Origin: Calliopsis andreniformis
Taxonomy: Eukaryota; Arthropoda; Insecta; Hymenoptera; Andrenidae
Assembly: GCF_051401765.1 (NCBI RefSeq)
Contig: NW_027480530.1
Span: 868,001 to 932,000, forward strand
DNA: 64,000 bases
Direction: 5' to 3'
Shown: positions 13,091 to 24,504 of the stretch, piece after piece
Numbering within the stretch: the stretch's first letter is position 1
Layout of the letters: every line of letters starts with the position of its first letter
The notes under the pieces: model-generated
Database searches by the model: none
Told to the model about the DNA's origin: nothing
Seen by the model: only the letters and a program-made list of their open reading frames with translations
Translations under genes and position numbers: made by a program

Positions 13091-14118
13091 TACTGACACT
13101 GACACTGCTCCTGACACTGTTCCTGACACTGCTGCTCACACTGACACTGCTCCTGACACTGGCACTGGTGCTGACAATGATCCTGAAACTGACACTGCTC
13201 CTGACACTGCTCCTGACACTGCTGCTGACACTGACACTGTTTGTGACACTGCTCCTGAACTGACACTGCTCCTCGAACAGTTCCTGACACTGCTGCTGAC
13301 ACTGACACTGCTGCTGATCCTGACAATGCTCCTGACACTGCTCCTGACACTGACGCTCACACTGCTCATGACTGTGACACTGACACTGACACTGCTCACT
13401 TCACAGACACTGATACTGCTCCTGTGTCTGACACTTGTCCTGAGACTGCTTCTGGCTCTTGCTGGTCCTGAAACTGCTCCTGACATTGCTCCTGACATTG
13501 AAGCTGGTCCTGACACAGACACTGCACTTGGTACTGACACTGACACTGCTCCTGGCACTGTCACTGCTCCTGACGCTGCTCCAGACGCTGCAACTGACAC
13601 TGGCACTGCCCCTGACACTGATCCTGACACTGACCCTGCTCCTGACACAGCTTCTGACACTGACACTGCTCCTGACACTGCTCCTGACACGGACACTTCT
13701 GCTGATACTGACAGTGCTCCTGTCACTGCTTCTGACGCTGCTCCTGATACTGACACTCTCACTGCTACTGACACTGCTCCTGACACTGCTCCAGACACTC
13801 CTCCTGACACTGACACTGCTCCTGGCACAGCTCCTGGCACTGACACTGCTCCTGACACTGACACTACACCTCAAACTGCTCCTGAAAATCCTCCTGACAC
13901 TGACACTGCTCCTGGCACTGCTCCTGACACTGACGCTGCTCCTGATGCTGACACTGACACAGCTCCTGGCACTGCTCCTGACGCTGCTCCTGACACTGCT
14001 CCTGCCACAGGCACTGCACCTGGTACTGACACTGACACTGCTCCTGACACTGACACTGCTCCTGACACCGACACTGGTCCTCACACTGCTCCTGACACTG
14101 ACACTGCTCCTGACACTG
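13091..14118 (+). repeat. Triplicated block, copy 2
   Basis: It lies 2,168 bp after copy 1 and 4,673 bp before copy 3 and contains two-indel module copy 6. It diverges from copy 1 at about 14,119, where it reads CTGACGCTGCTCC instead of CTGACACTACACC. Confidence 0.82.
13255..13467 (+). repeat. 213-bp two-indel module, copy 6
   Basis: CTGAA is at 13255-13259 and CTTGCTGGTC at 13458-13467. It lies 2,168 bp from copy 5 and shares its GCACTTGGTAC signature. Confidence 0.9.
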
Positions 14119-14569
14119 ACGCTGCTCCTGATGCTGACACTGACACTGCACCTGGTACTGACACTGACACTGCTCCTGACACAGGCACTGCTCCTCACGC
14201 TGGTCCTGACAATGATACTGCCCCTGAGACTGCTCCTGACACTGACGCTGCTCCTGGCACTGCTCCTGGCACTGCTCCTGACACTGCCACTGCTCCTGGC
14301 GCAGCTCCTGCCACTGACACTGCTCCTGACACTGCTCCTGACACTGCTCCTGACACTGACACTGCTCATGGCACAGCTCCTGTCACTGCTCCTGGCACTG
14401 ACACTGCTCCTGACACTGACACTGCTCCTGTCACTGACACTGGTCCTGACACTGCTTCTGACACTGTCACTGGTCCTGACACTGCCCCTGACACTGACAC
14501 TGCTCCTGACACTGACACTGACACTGCTGCTGACACAGCTACTGACACTGACACTGCTCCTGTCACTGC

Positions 14570-15660
14570 TCCTGGCACTGACACTGCTCCTGACACTGAC
14601 ACTACACCTCAAACTGCTCCTGAAAATCCTCCTGACACTGACACTGCTCCTGGCACTGCTCCTGACACTGACGCTGCTCCTGATGCTGACACTGACACAG
14701 CTCCTGGCACTGCTCCTGACGCTGCTCCTGACACTGCTCCTGCCACAGGCACTGCACCTGGTACTGACACTGACACTGCTCCTGACACTGACACTGCTCC
14801 TGACACCGACACTGGTCCTCACACTGCTCCTGACACTGACACTGCTCCTGACACTGACACTACACCTCAAACTGCTCCTGACACTCCTCCTGACACTGAC
14901 ACTGCTCCTGGCACTGCTCCTGACACTGACGCTGCTCCTGATGCTGACACTGACACTGCTCCTGGCACTTCTCCTGGCGCTGCTCCTGACACTGCTCCTG
15001 ACACGGCTGCTCACACTGACACTGCTCCTGACACTGGCACTGATCCTGACACTGCTCCTGACACTGACACTGCTGCTGACACTGCTCCTGACACTGCTCC
15101 AGACACTCCTCCTGACACTGACACTGCTCCTGGCACAGCTCCTGGCACTGACACTGCTCCTGACACTGACACTACACCTCAAACTGCTCCTGAAAATCCT
15201 CCTGACACTGACACTGCTCCTGGCACTGCTCCTGACACTGACGCTGCTCCTGATGCTGACACTGACACAGCTCCTGGCACTGCTCCTGACGCTGCTCCTG
15301 ACACTGCTCCTGCCACAGGCACTGCACCTGGTACTGACACTGACACTGCTCCTGACACTGACACTGCTCCTGACACCGACACTGGTCCTCACACTGCTCC
15401 TGACACTGACACTGCTCCTGACACTGACACTACACCTCAAACTGCTCCTGACACTCCTCCTGACACTGACACTGCTCCTGGCACTGCTCCTGACACTGAC
15501 GCTGCTCCTGATGCTGACACTGACACTGCTCCTGGCACTTCTCCTGGCGCTGCTCCTGACACTGCTCCTGACACGGCTGCTCACACTGACACTGCTCCTG
15601 ACACTGGCACTGATCCTGACACTGCTCCTGACACTGACACTGCTGCTGACACTGCTCCTG
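14570..15660 (+). repeat. 570-bp tandem pair, left
   Basis: Two adjacent copies of a 570-bp (95-hexamer) unit are recognised by the rare CAAACTGCTCCTGAAAATCC at 14609 and 15179. The second copy also carries CACTTCTCCTGGCGCTG, as does the first, in the same position. The repetition ends at about 15,660. Confidence 0.82.
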
Positions 15661-16083
15661 ACACTGCTCGTGGCACAGACACTGCTCCTGACAATGCTCC
15701 TGACACTGACACTGCTCCTCACACAGCTCCTGACACTGACACTGCTCCTGACACTGCTCCTGACACAGACACTTCTGCTGATACTGACAATGCTCCTGTC
15801 ACTGCTTCTGTCACTGCTCCTGATACTGACACACTCACTGCTACTGACACTGCTCCTGACACTGACACTGCTCCTGACACTGCTCCTGACACTGCTCCTG
15901 ACACTTCTCCTGACACTGCTCCTGACACTGACACTGCTGCTGATCCTGACAATGCTCCTGACACTGCTCCTGACACTGACGCTCACACTCCTCATGACTG
16001 TGACACTGACACTGACACTGCTCACTTCACAGACACTGATACTGCTCCTGTGTCTGACACTTGTCCTGAGACTGCTTCTGGCT

Positions 16084-16093
16084 CTTGCTGGTC
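16084..16093 (+). repeat. Solo 10-mer register slip CTTGCTGGTC
   Basis: Offset 10,120 bp from the copy at 5964. The A-P-D-T frame closes at 16095-16097. Confidence 0.9.
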
Positions 16094-16561
16094 CTGAAAC
16101 TGCTCCTGACATTGCTCCTGACATTGAAGCTGGTCCTGACACAGACACTGCACCTGGTACTGACACTGACACTGCTCCTGACACTGTCACTGCTCCTGAC
16201 GCTGCTCCAGACACTGCAGCTGACACTGGCACTGCCCCTGACACTGATCCTGACACTGACCCTGCTCCTGACACAGCTTCTGACACTGACACTGCTCCTG
16301 ACACTGCTCCTGACACAGACACTTCTGCTGATACTGACAATGCTCCTGGCACTGCTTGTGACACTGCTACTGATACTGACACTCTCACTGCTACTGGCAC
16401 TGCTCCTGACACTGACACTGCTCCTGACACTACTCCAGACACTCCTCCTGACACTGACACTGCTCCTGACACAGCTCCTGGCACTGACACGGCTCCTGAC
16501 ACTGACACTACACCTCAAACTGCTCCTGACACTCCTCCTGACACTGACACTGCTCCTGGAA

Positions 16562-16568
16562 CTTGCTC
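16562..16568 (+). repeat. 7-mer register slip CTTGCTC
   Basis: It follows CTGGAA and is the counterpart of 6442 at an offset of 10,120 bp. Confidence 0.88.
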
Positions 16569-16832
16569 CTGACACTGACACTGCTCCTGATGCTGACACT
16601 GACACTGCTCCTGTCACTGCTCCTGACGCTGCTCCTGACACTGCTCCTGACACAGGCACTGCACCTGGTACTGACACTGACACTGCTCCTGACACTGTTC
16701 CTGACACTGCTGCTCACACTGACACTGCTCCTGACACTGGCACTCGTGCTGACAATGATCCTGAAACTGACACTGCTCCTGACACTGCTCCTGACACTGC
16801 TGCTGACACTGACACTGTTTGTGACACTGCTC

Positions 16833-17045
16833 CTGAACTGACACTGCTCCTCGAACAGTTCCTGACACTGCTGCTGACACTGACACTGCTGCTGATCCTG
16901 ACAATGCTCCTGACACTGCTCCTGACACTGACGCTCACACTGCACAAGCCTGTGACACTGACACTGACACTGCTCACTTCACAGACGCTGATACTGCTCC
17001 TGTGTCTGACACTTGTCCTGAGACTGCTTCTGGCTCTTGCTGGTC
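16833..17045 (+). repeat. 213-bp two-indel module, copy 7
   Basis: CTGAA is at 16833-16837 and CTTGCTGGTC at 17036-17045. It lies 10,120 bp from copy 3 and shares its CACAAGCCTGTG variant. Confidence 0.9.
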
Positions 17046-17763
17046 CTGAAACTGCTCCTGACATTGCTCCTGACATTGAAGCTGATCCTGACACAGACAC
17101 TGCACCTGGTACTGACACTGACACTGCTCCTGGCACTGTCACTGCCCCTGACGCTGCTCCAGACACTGCAACTGACACTGGCACTGCCCCTGACACTGAT
17201 CCTGACACTGACCCTGCTCCTGACACAGCTTCTGACACTGACACTGCTCCTGACACTGCTCCTGACACGGACGCTTCTGCTGATACTGACAGTGCTCCTG
17301 TCACTGCTTCTGACACTGCTCCTGATACTGACACTATCACTGCTACTGACACTGCTCCAGACACTGACACTGCTCCTGACACTGCTCCAGACACTCCCCC
17401 TGACACTGACACTGCTCCTGGCACAGCTCCTGGCACTGACACTGCTCCTGACACTGACACTACACCTCAAACTGCTCCTGACACTCCTCCTGACACTGAC
17501 ACTGCTCCTGGCACTGCTCCTGACACTGACGCTGCTCCTGATGCTGACACTGACACAGCTCCTGGCACTGCTCCTGACGCTGCTCCTGACACTGCTCCTG
17601 ACACAGGCGCTGCACCTGGTACTGTCACTGACACTGCTCCTGACACAGGCACTGCTTCTCACGCTGGTCCTGACAATGATACTGCCCCTGAGACTGCTCC
17701 TGACACTGACGCTGCTCCTGGCACTGCCCCTGGCACTGCTCCTGACACTGACACTGCTCCTGA

Positions 17764-19031
17764 TACTGACACTGACACTGCTCCTGACACTGTTCCTGAC
17801 ACTGCTGCTCACACTGACACTGCTCCTGACACTGGCACTGGTGCTGACAATGATCCTGAAACTGACACTGCTCCTGACACTGCTCCTGACACTGCTGCTG
17901 ACACTGACACTGTTTGTGACACTGCTCCTGAACTGACACTGCTCCTCGAACAGTTCCTGACACTGCTGCTGACACTGACACTGCTGCTGATCCTGACAAT
18001 GCTCCTGACACTGCTCCTGACACTGACGCTCACACTGCTCATGACTGTGACACTGACACTGACACTGCTCACTTCACAGACACTGATACTGCTCCTGTGT
18101 CTGACACTTGTCCTGAGACTGCTTCTGGCTCTTGCTGGTCCTGAAACTGCTCCTGACATTGCTCCTGACATTGAAGCTGGTCCTGACACAGACACTGCAC
18201 TTGGTACTGACACTGACACTGCTCCTGGCACTGTCACTGCTCCTGACGCTGCTCCAGACGCTGCAACTGACACTGGCACTGCCCCTGACACTGATCCTGA
18301 CACTGACCCTGCTCCTGACACAGCTTCTGACACTGACACTGCTCCTGACACTGCTCCTGACACGGACACCTCTGCTGATACTGACAGTGCTCCTGTCACT
18401 GCTTCTGACGCTGCTCCTGATACTGACACTCTCACTGCTACTGACACTGCTCCTGACACTGCTCCAGACACTCCTCCTGACACTGACACTGCTCCTGGCA
18501 CAGCTCCTGGCACTGACACTGCTCCTGACACTGACACTACACCTCAAACTGCTCCTGAAAATCCTCCTGACACTGACACTGCTCATGGCACTGCTCCTGA
18601 CACTGACGCTGCTCCTGATGCTGACACTGACACAGCTCCTGGCACTGCTCCTGACGCTGCTCCTGACACTGCTCCTGCCACAGGCACTGCACCTGGTACT
18701 GACACTGACACTGCTCCTGACACTGACACTGCTCCTGACACCGACACTGGTCCTCACACTGCTCCTGACACTGACACTGCTCCTGACACTGACACTACAC
18801 CTCAAACTGCTCCTGACACTCCTCCTGACACTGACACTGCTCCTGGCACTGCTCCTGACACAGACGCTGCTCCTGATGCTGACACTGACACTGCTCCTGG
18901 CACTTCTCCTGGCGCTGCTCCTGACACTGCTCCTGACACGGCTGCTCACACTGACACTGCTCCTGACACTGGCACTGATCCTGACACTGCTCCTGACACT
19001 GACACTGCTGCTGACACTGCTCCTGACACTG
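17764..19031 (+). repeat. Triplicated block, copy 3
   Basis: It includes two-indel module copy 8 and runs into the 570-bp tandem pair, whose first unit it overlaps. The match to copy 1 ends where that tandem duplication begins its second unit. Confidence 0.82.
17928..18140 (+). repeat. 213-bp two-indel module, copy 8
   Basis: CTGAA is at 17928-17932 and CTTGCTGGTC at 18131-18140. It lies 4,673 bp from copy 6 and 6,841 bp from copy 5, in the same subfamily. Confidence 0.9.
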
Positions 19032-19604
19032 CTCCAGACACTCCTCCTGACACTGACACTGCTCCTGGCACAGCTCCTGGCACTGACACTGCTCCTGACA
19101 CTGACACTACACCTCAAACTGCTCCTGAAAATCCTCCTGACACTGACACTGCTCCTGGCACTGCTCCTGACACTGACGCTGCTCCTGATGCTGACACTGA
19201 CACAGCTCCTGGCACTGCTCCTGACGCTGCTCCTGACACTGCTCCTGCCACAGGCACTGCACCTGGTACTGACACTGACACTGCTCCTGACACTGACACT
19301 GCTCCTGACACCGACACTGGTCCTCACACTGCTCCTGACACTGACACTGCTCCTGACACTGACACTACACCTCAAACTGCTCCTGACACTCCTCCTGACA
19401 CTGACACTGCTCCTGGCACTGCTCCTGACACTGACGCTGCTCCTGATGCTGACACTGACACTGCTCCTGGCACTTCTCCTGGCGCTGCTCCTGACACTGC
19501 TCCTGACACGGCTGCTAACACTGACACTGCTCCTGACACTGGCACTGATCCTGACACTGCTCCTGACACTGACACTGCTGCTGACACTGCTCCTGACACT
19601 GCTC
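18451..19604 (+). repeat. 570-bp tandem pair, right
   Basis: Copies 18451-19020 and 19021-19590 match closely, and the following 14 bases still follow the pattern. The rare CTGAAAATCC occurs once per unit (18,555 and 19,125). Private variants such as GCTCATGGCACTG near 18,580 (first unit) and GCTAACACTG near 19,514 (second unit) show later divergence. Confidence 0.85.
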
Positions 19605-20018
19605 GTGGCACAGACACTGCTCCTGACAATGCTCCTGACACTGACACTGCTCCTCACACAGCTCCTGACACTGACACTGCTCCTGACACTGCTCCTGACA
19701 CAGACACTTCTGCTGATACTGGCAATGCTCCTGTCACTGCTTCTGTCACTGCTCCTGATACTGACACACTCACTGCTACTGACACTGCTCCTGACACTGA
19801 CACTGCTCCTGACACTGCTCCTGACACTGCTCCTGACACTTCTCCTGACACTGCTCCTGACACTGACACTGCTGCTGATCCTGACAATGCTCCTGACACT
19901 GCTCCTGACACTGACGCTCACACTCCTCATGACTGTGACACTGACACTGACACTGCTCACTTCACAGACACTGATACTGCTCCTGTGTCTGACACTTGTC
20001 CTGAGACTGCTTCTGGCT

Positions 20019-20028
20019 CTTGCTGGTC
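20019..20028 (+). repeat. Solo 10-mer register slip CTTGCTGGTC
   Basis: This is the last left-domain 10-mer. Its downstream sequence switches at about 20,170 from GCCCCTGACACTGATCC to GCCCCCGTCACTGATCC, the form typical of the middle domain, so it lies near a domain boundary. Confidence 0.9.
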
Positions 20029-20286
20029 CTGAAACTGCTCCTGACATTGCTCCTGACATTGAAGCTGGTCCTGACACAGACACTGCACCTGGTACTGACA
20101 CTGACACTGCTCCTGACACTGTCACTGCTCCTGACGCTGCTCCAGACACTGCAACTGACACTGGCACTGCCCCCGTCACTGATCCTGACACTGACCCTGC
20201 TCCTGACACAGCTTCTGACACTGGCACTGGTCCTGACACTGCTCCTGACACTGCTCCTGACACAGACCCTGCTACTGAACCCAACA

Positions 20287-20293
20287 CTGCTCC
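20287..20293 (+). repeat. 7-mer register slip CTGCTCC
   Basis: It follows CTGAACCCAACA. An intact paralogue near 22,125-22,145 reads CTGAACCTAACACTGCTC with no extra C. It lies 268 bp after the 10-mer at 20019. Confidence 0.88.
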
Positions 20294-21541
20294 CTGACAC
20301 TGCTCCAGACACTGACACTGCTCATGACACTGCTCCAGACACAGACACTGCCGCTGATCCTGACAATGCTCCTGACAGTGCTCCTGACACTGCTCCTGAC
20401 ACTGCTCCTGACACTGCTCCTGACACCGACACTGCTCGTGCCACTGCTTCTGACACTGACGCTGCTCCTGATGCTGACACTGACACAGCTCCTGGCACTG
20501 CTCCTGACGCTGCTCCTGACACTGACACCGCTCATGGCACAGCTCCTGCCACTGCTCCTGGCACTGACACTGCTCCTGACACTGACACTGCTCCTGCCAC
20601 TGCACCTGACACTGCTCCTGACACTGTCACTGCTACTACCACTGCTCCTGACACTGACGCTGCTGCTGATCCTGACAATGCTCCTGACAGTGCTCCTGAC
20701 ACTGACGCTGACACTGCTGATGACAGTGACACTGACACTGACACTGCTCCTGTCACTGACACTGCTCCTCACACTGCTCTTCACACAGACACTGCTCCTG
20801 ACACTGCTACTGACACAGACACGTCTGCTGATAATGATAATGCTCCTGAAACTGCTCCTGACCCTGACACGGCTGCTCACACTGCTCCTGATACTGACAT
20901 TGCTCCTGACACTGGTCCTGACACAGACACTGCTGCTGATGCTGACAATGCTCCTGACACTGCTCCTGACACAGACACTGCTCCGAACAATGCTTCTGAC
21001 AATGACACTCCTCCTGTCACTGGCACTGGTCCTGACACTGCTTCTCACACTGGCGCTGGTCCTGACACTGCTCCTGACACTGACGCTGCTCCTGACACTG
21101 ACACCGACACTGCTCCTGACACTGCTACTGGCACTGACACTGCTCCTGACACTGCCCGCGACATTGCTCCAGACACTGACACTGCTCCTGTCACTGCTCC
21201 TGACACTGACACTGCTCCTGACACTGCTCCTGACACTGACACTGCTGCTGATCCTGACGCTGATACTGCTCCTGTGTCTGACACTTGTCCTGACACTGCT
21301 CCTGACACTGCTCGCGACATTGCTCCAGACACTGACACTGCACCTGACACAGCTCGTCACACTGCTCCTGACACTGACACTGCCCCCGTCACTGATTCTG
21401 ACACTGACCCTGCTCCTGACACAGCTTCTGACACTGACACTGCTCCTGACACTGCTCCTGACACTGACACTGCTCCTGGCACTGCTCCTGACACTGACGC
21501 TGCTCCTGTGTCTAACACTTGTCTTGAGGCTGCTTCTGACA

Positions 21542-21551
21542 CTGGCTGGTC
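21542..21551 (+). repeat. 10-mer register slip CTGGCTGGTC, middle-domain type
   Basis: Upstream reads TGTGTCTAACACTTGTCTTGAGG, cited here in two parts as TGTGTCTAACACTTG then TCTTGAGG. This differs from the left-domain family. The 10-mer equals CTGGCACTGGTC lacking two bases (AC or CA). Confidence 0.88.
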
Positions 21552-23449
21552 CTGACACTGCTCCTGACATTGCTCCTGACATTGCCGCTGGTCCTGACAC
21601 AGACACTGCACCTGGTACTGACAGTGACACTGCCCCTGACACTGTCACTGCTCCTGACGCTGCCCCAGACACTGCAACTGACACTGGCACTGCCCCCGTC
21701 ACTGATCCTGACACTGACCCTGCTCCTGACACAGCTTCTGACACTGACACTGCTCCTGACACTGCTCCTGACACTGACACTGCTCCTGGCACTGCTCCTG
21801 ACACTGACGCTGCTCCTGATACTGACTCTGACACTGCTCCTGGCACTGCTCCTGACACTGCTCCTGAAATTGCTCCTGACACAGGCACTGCTCCTGGTAC
21901 TGACACTGACACTGCTCCTGACACAGGCACCGCTCCTGGTTCTGACACTGACACTGCTCATGAGAGTGACACTGACACAGTCACAGCTCCCGGCACAGAC
22001 ACTGACACTGATCCTGACACTGACACTGCTCCTGTAACTGACACTTGGCCTGAGACTGCTTCTAACACTGGCACTGGTCCTGACACTGTTCCTGACACTG
22101 CTCCTGACACAGACACTGCTACTGAACCTAACACTGCTCCTGACACTGCTCCAGACACTGACACTGCTCATGACACTGCTCCAGACACAGACACTGCTGC
22201 TGATCCTGACAATGCTCCTGACACTGCACCTGAGACTGACACTGATCCTGACACTGCTCCTGACACTGCTCCTGACACTGCTGCTGACACTGACACTGCT
22301 CCTGACACTGCACCTGACACAGACACTTCTGCTGATACTGACAATGCTCCTGTCACTGCTTCTGACACTACTCCTGATGCTGACACTCTCACTGCTACTG
22401 ACGCTGCTCCTGACACTGACACTGCTCCTGACACTGACACTGCTCCTGACACAGCTCCTGGCACTGACACTGCTCCTGAAACTGACACTACACCTCAAAC
22501 TGCTCCTGACACTCCTCCTGACACTGACACTGCGCCTGGAACTGCTCCTGACAGTGACGCTGCTCCTGATGCTGACACTGACACTGCTCCTGTCACTGCT
22601 CCTGACGCTGCTCCGGACACTGCCCCTGACACAGGCACAGCACCTGGTACTGACACTGACACTGCTCCTGACACTGCACCTGACACTGCTCCTGACACTG
22701 TCACTGCTACTACCACTGCTCCTGACACTGACGCTGCTGCTGATCCTGACAATGCTCCTGACAGTGCTCCTGACACTGACGCTGACACTGCTGATGACAG
22801 TGACACTGACACTGACACTGCTCCTGTCACTGACACTGCTCCTCACACTGCTCTTCACACAGACACTGCTCCTGACACTGCTACTGACACAGACACGTCT
22901 GCTGATACTGATAATGCTCCTGAAACTGCTCCTGACCCTGACACGGCTGCTCACACTGCTCCTGATACTGACATTGCTCCTGACACTGGTCCTGACACTG
23001 TCACTGCTCCTGAGGCTGCTCCAGACACTGCAGCTGACACTGACACTGCTCCTGTCACTGACACTGCTCCTCACACTGCTCTTCACACAGACACTGCTCC
23101 TGACACTGCTACTGACACAGACACGTCTGCTGATACTGATAATGCTCCTGAAACTGCTCCTGACCCTGACACGGCTGCTCACACTGATCCTGACACTGAC
23201 CCTGCTCCTGACACAGCTTCTGACACTGACACTGCTCCTGACACTGCTCCTGACACAGACACTTCTGCTGATACTGACAATGCTCCTGTCACTGCTTGTG
23301 ACACTGCTCCTGATACTGACACTCTCACTGCTACTGACACTGCTCCTGACACTGACACTGCTCCTGACACTGCTCCAGACACTCCTCCTGACACTGACAC
23401 TGCTCCTGACACAGCTCCTGGCACAGACACGGCTCCTGACACTGACACT

Positions 23450-24504
23450 ACACCTCAAACTGCTCCTGACACTCCTCCTGACACTGACACTGCTCCTGGA
23501 ACTGCTCCTGACACTGACACTGCTCCTGATGCTGACACTGACACTGCTCCTGTCACTGCTCCTGACGCTGCTCCTGACACTGCTCCTGACACAGGCACTG
23601 CACCTGGTACTGACACTGACACTGCTCCTGACACTGGCACTGTTTCTGGTACTGACACTGACACTGCTGCTGACACTGCCACTGCTCCTGACGCTGCTCC
23701 AGACACTGCAACTGACACTGGCACGGCTCCTCACACTGCTCCTGACACTGCTCCTGGCACTGCTCCTGACACTGACACTGCTGCTGATCCTGACAATGCT
23801 CCTGACACTGCTCCTGACACTGATGCTGACACTGCTCATGACTGTGACACTGACACTGACACTGCTCCCGTCACAGACACTGACACTGATCCTGACACTG
23901 ACACTGCTCCTGTGTCTAACACTTGTCTTGAGGCTGCTTCTGACACTTGCTGGTCCTGACACTGCTCCTGACATTGCTCCTGACATTGCCGCTGGTCCTG
24001 ACACAGACACTGCACCTGGTACTGACACTGACACTGCTCCTGACACTGTCACTGCTCCTGACGCAGCTCCAGACACTGCAACTTACACTGGCACTGCCCC
24101 CGTCACTGATCCTGACACTGATCCTGCTCCTGACACAGCTTCTGACACTGACACTGCTCCTGACACTGCTCCTGACACTGACACTGCTCCTGGCACTGCT
24201 CCTGACACTGACGCTGCTCCTGATACTGACTCTGACACTGCTCCTGGCACTGCTCCTGACACTGCTCCTGAAACTGCTCCAGACACTGACACTGCTCCAG
24301 ACACAGCTACTGTCACTGACACTGCTCCTGACACTGCTCCTGACACAACTCCTGACACTGACACTTGTCCTCACACTGCTCCTAACACTGACACTGCTCC
24401 TGACACTGCTCCAGACACTCCTCCTGCCACTGGCACTGCTCCTGATACTGACACTACACCTCAAACTGCTCCAGACACTCCTCCTGACACTGACACTGCT
24501 CCTG
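23450..24504 (+). repeat. Duplicated block, partner at 42680-43734
   Basis: The match is at an offset of 19,230 bp and includes the middle-type 10-mer (23946/43176). Rare shared features include CTTACACTGGCACTGCCC and CCTCACACTGCTCCTAACA. The match ends at about 24,505, where this copy goes to GACGCTACTCC and the partner to GGCACTGCTCC. Confidence 0.82.
23946..23955 (+). repeat. 10-mer register slip CTTGCTGGTC, middle-domain type
   Basis: It has the CTAACA/TTGAGG upstream context of the middle-domain family but CTTG instead of CTGG at its start, intermediate between the two families. The same-context paralogue lies 19,230 bp away at 43176. Confidence 0.88.

Larger units (their letters stand above)
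12506..13457 (+). repeat. 952-bp module, copy 2
   Basis: Same internal order and length as the copy at 5964, offset 6,542 bp. Visible differences include CTGGATC for CTGGAAC and GTCAGTGCTCC for GTCACTGCTCC. Confidence 0.88.
16084..17035 (+). repeat. 952-bp module, copy 3
   Basis: Same internal order and length, offset 10,120 bp from copy 1. It shares GGCACTCGTGCTG with copy 1 where copy 2 has GGCACTGGTGCTG, so copies 1 and 3 are the closer pair. Confidence 0.88.
14665..17650 (+). repeat. About 3.0 kb duplicated block, partner at 4545-7530
   Basis: Second copy of the 10,120-bp-offset pair. It starts inside the 570-bp tandem pair and ends inside an A-P-D-T stretch. Confidence 0.85.
1..20293 (+). 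repeat. Left domain, dense in register-breaking markers
   Basis: This third of the array holds 26 of the 32 slips in the 6-bp register: fourteen 10-mers, eight CTGAA 5-mers, three CTTGCTC 7-mers and one CTGCTCC 7-mer. Consecutive 10-mers lie 556 bp to 3.6 kb apart elsewhere in the array and 741-3,633 bp apart here; the 952-bp interval occurs three times. Large near-identical blocks recur at offsets of 3,111, 2,168, 4,673, 6,542 and 10,120 bp. The 117-bp TAG/GAGAATTCTC module of the middle and right domains is absent. Confidence 0.85.
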
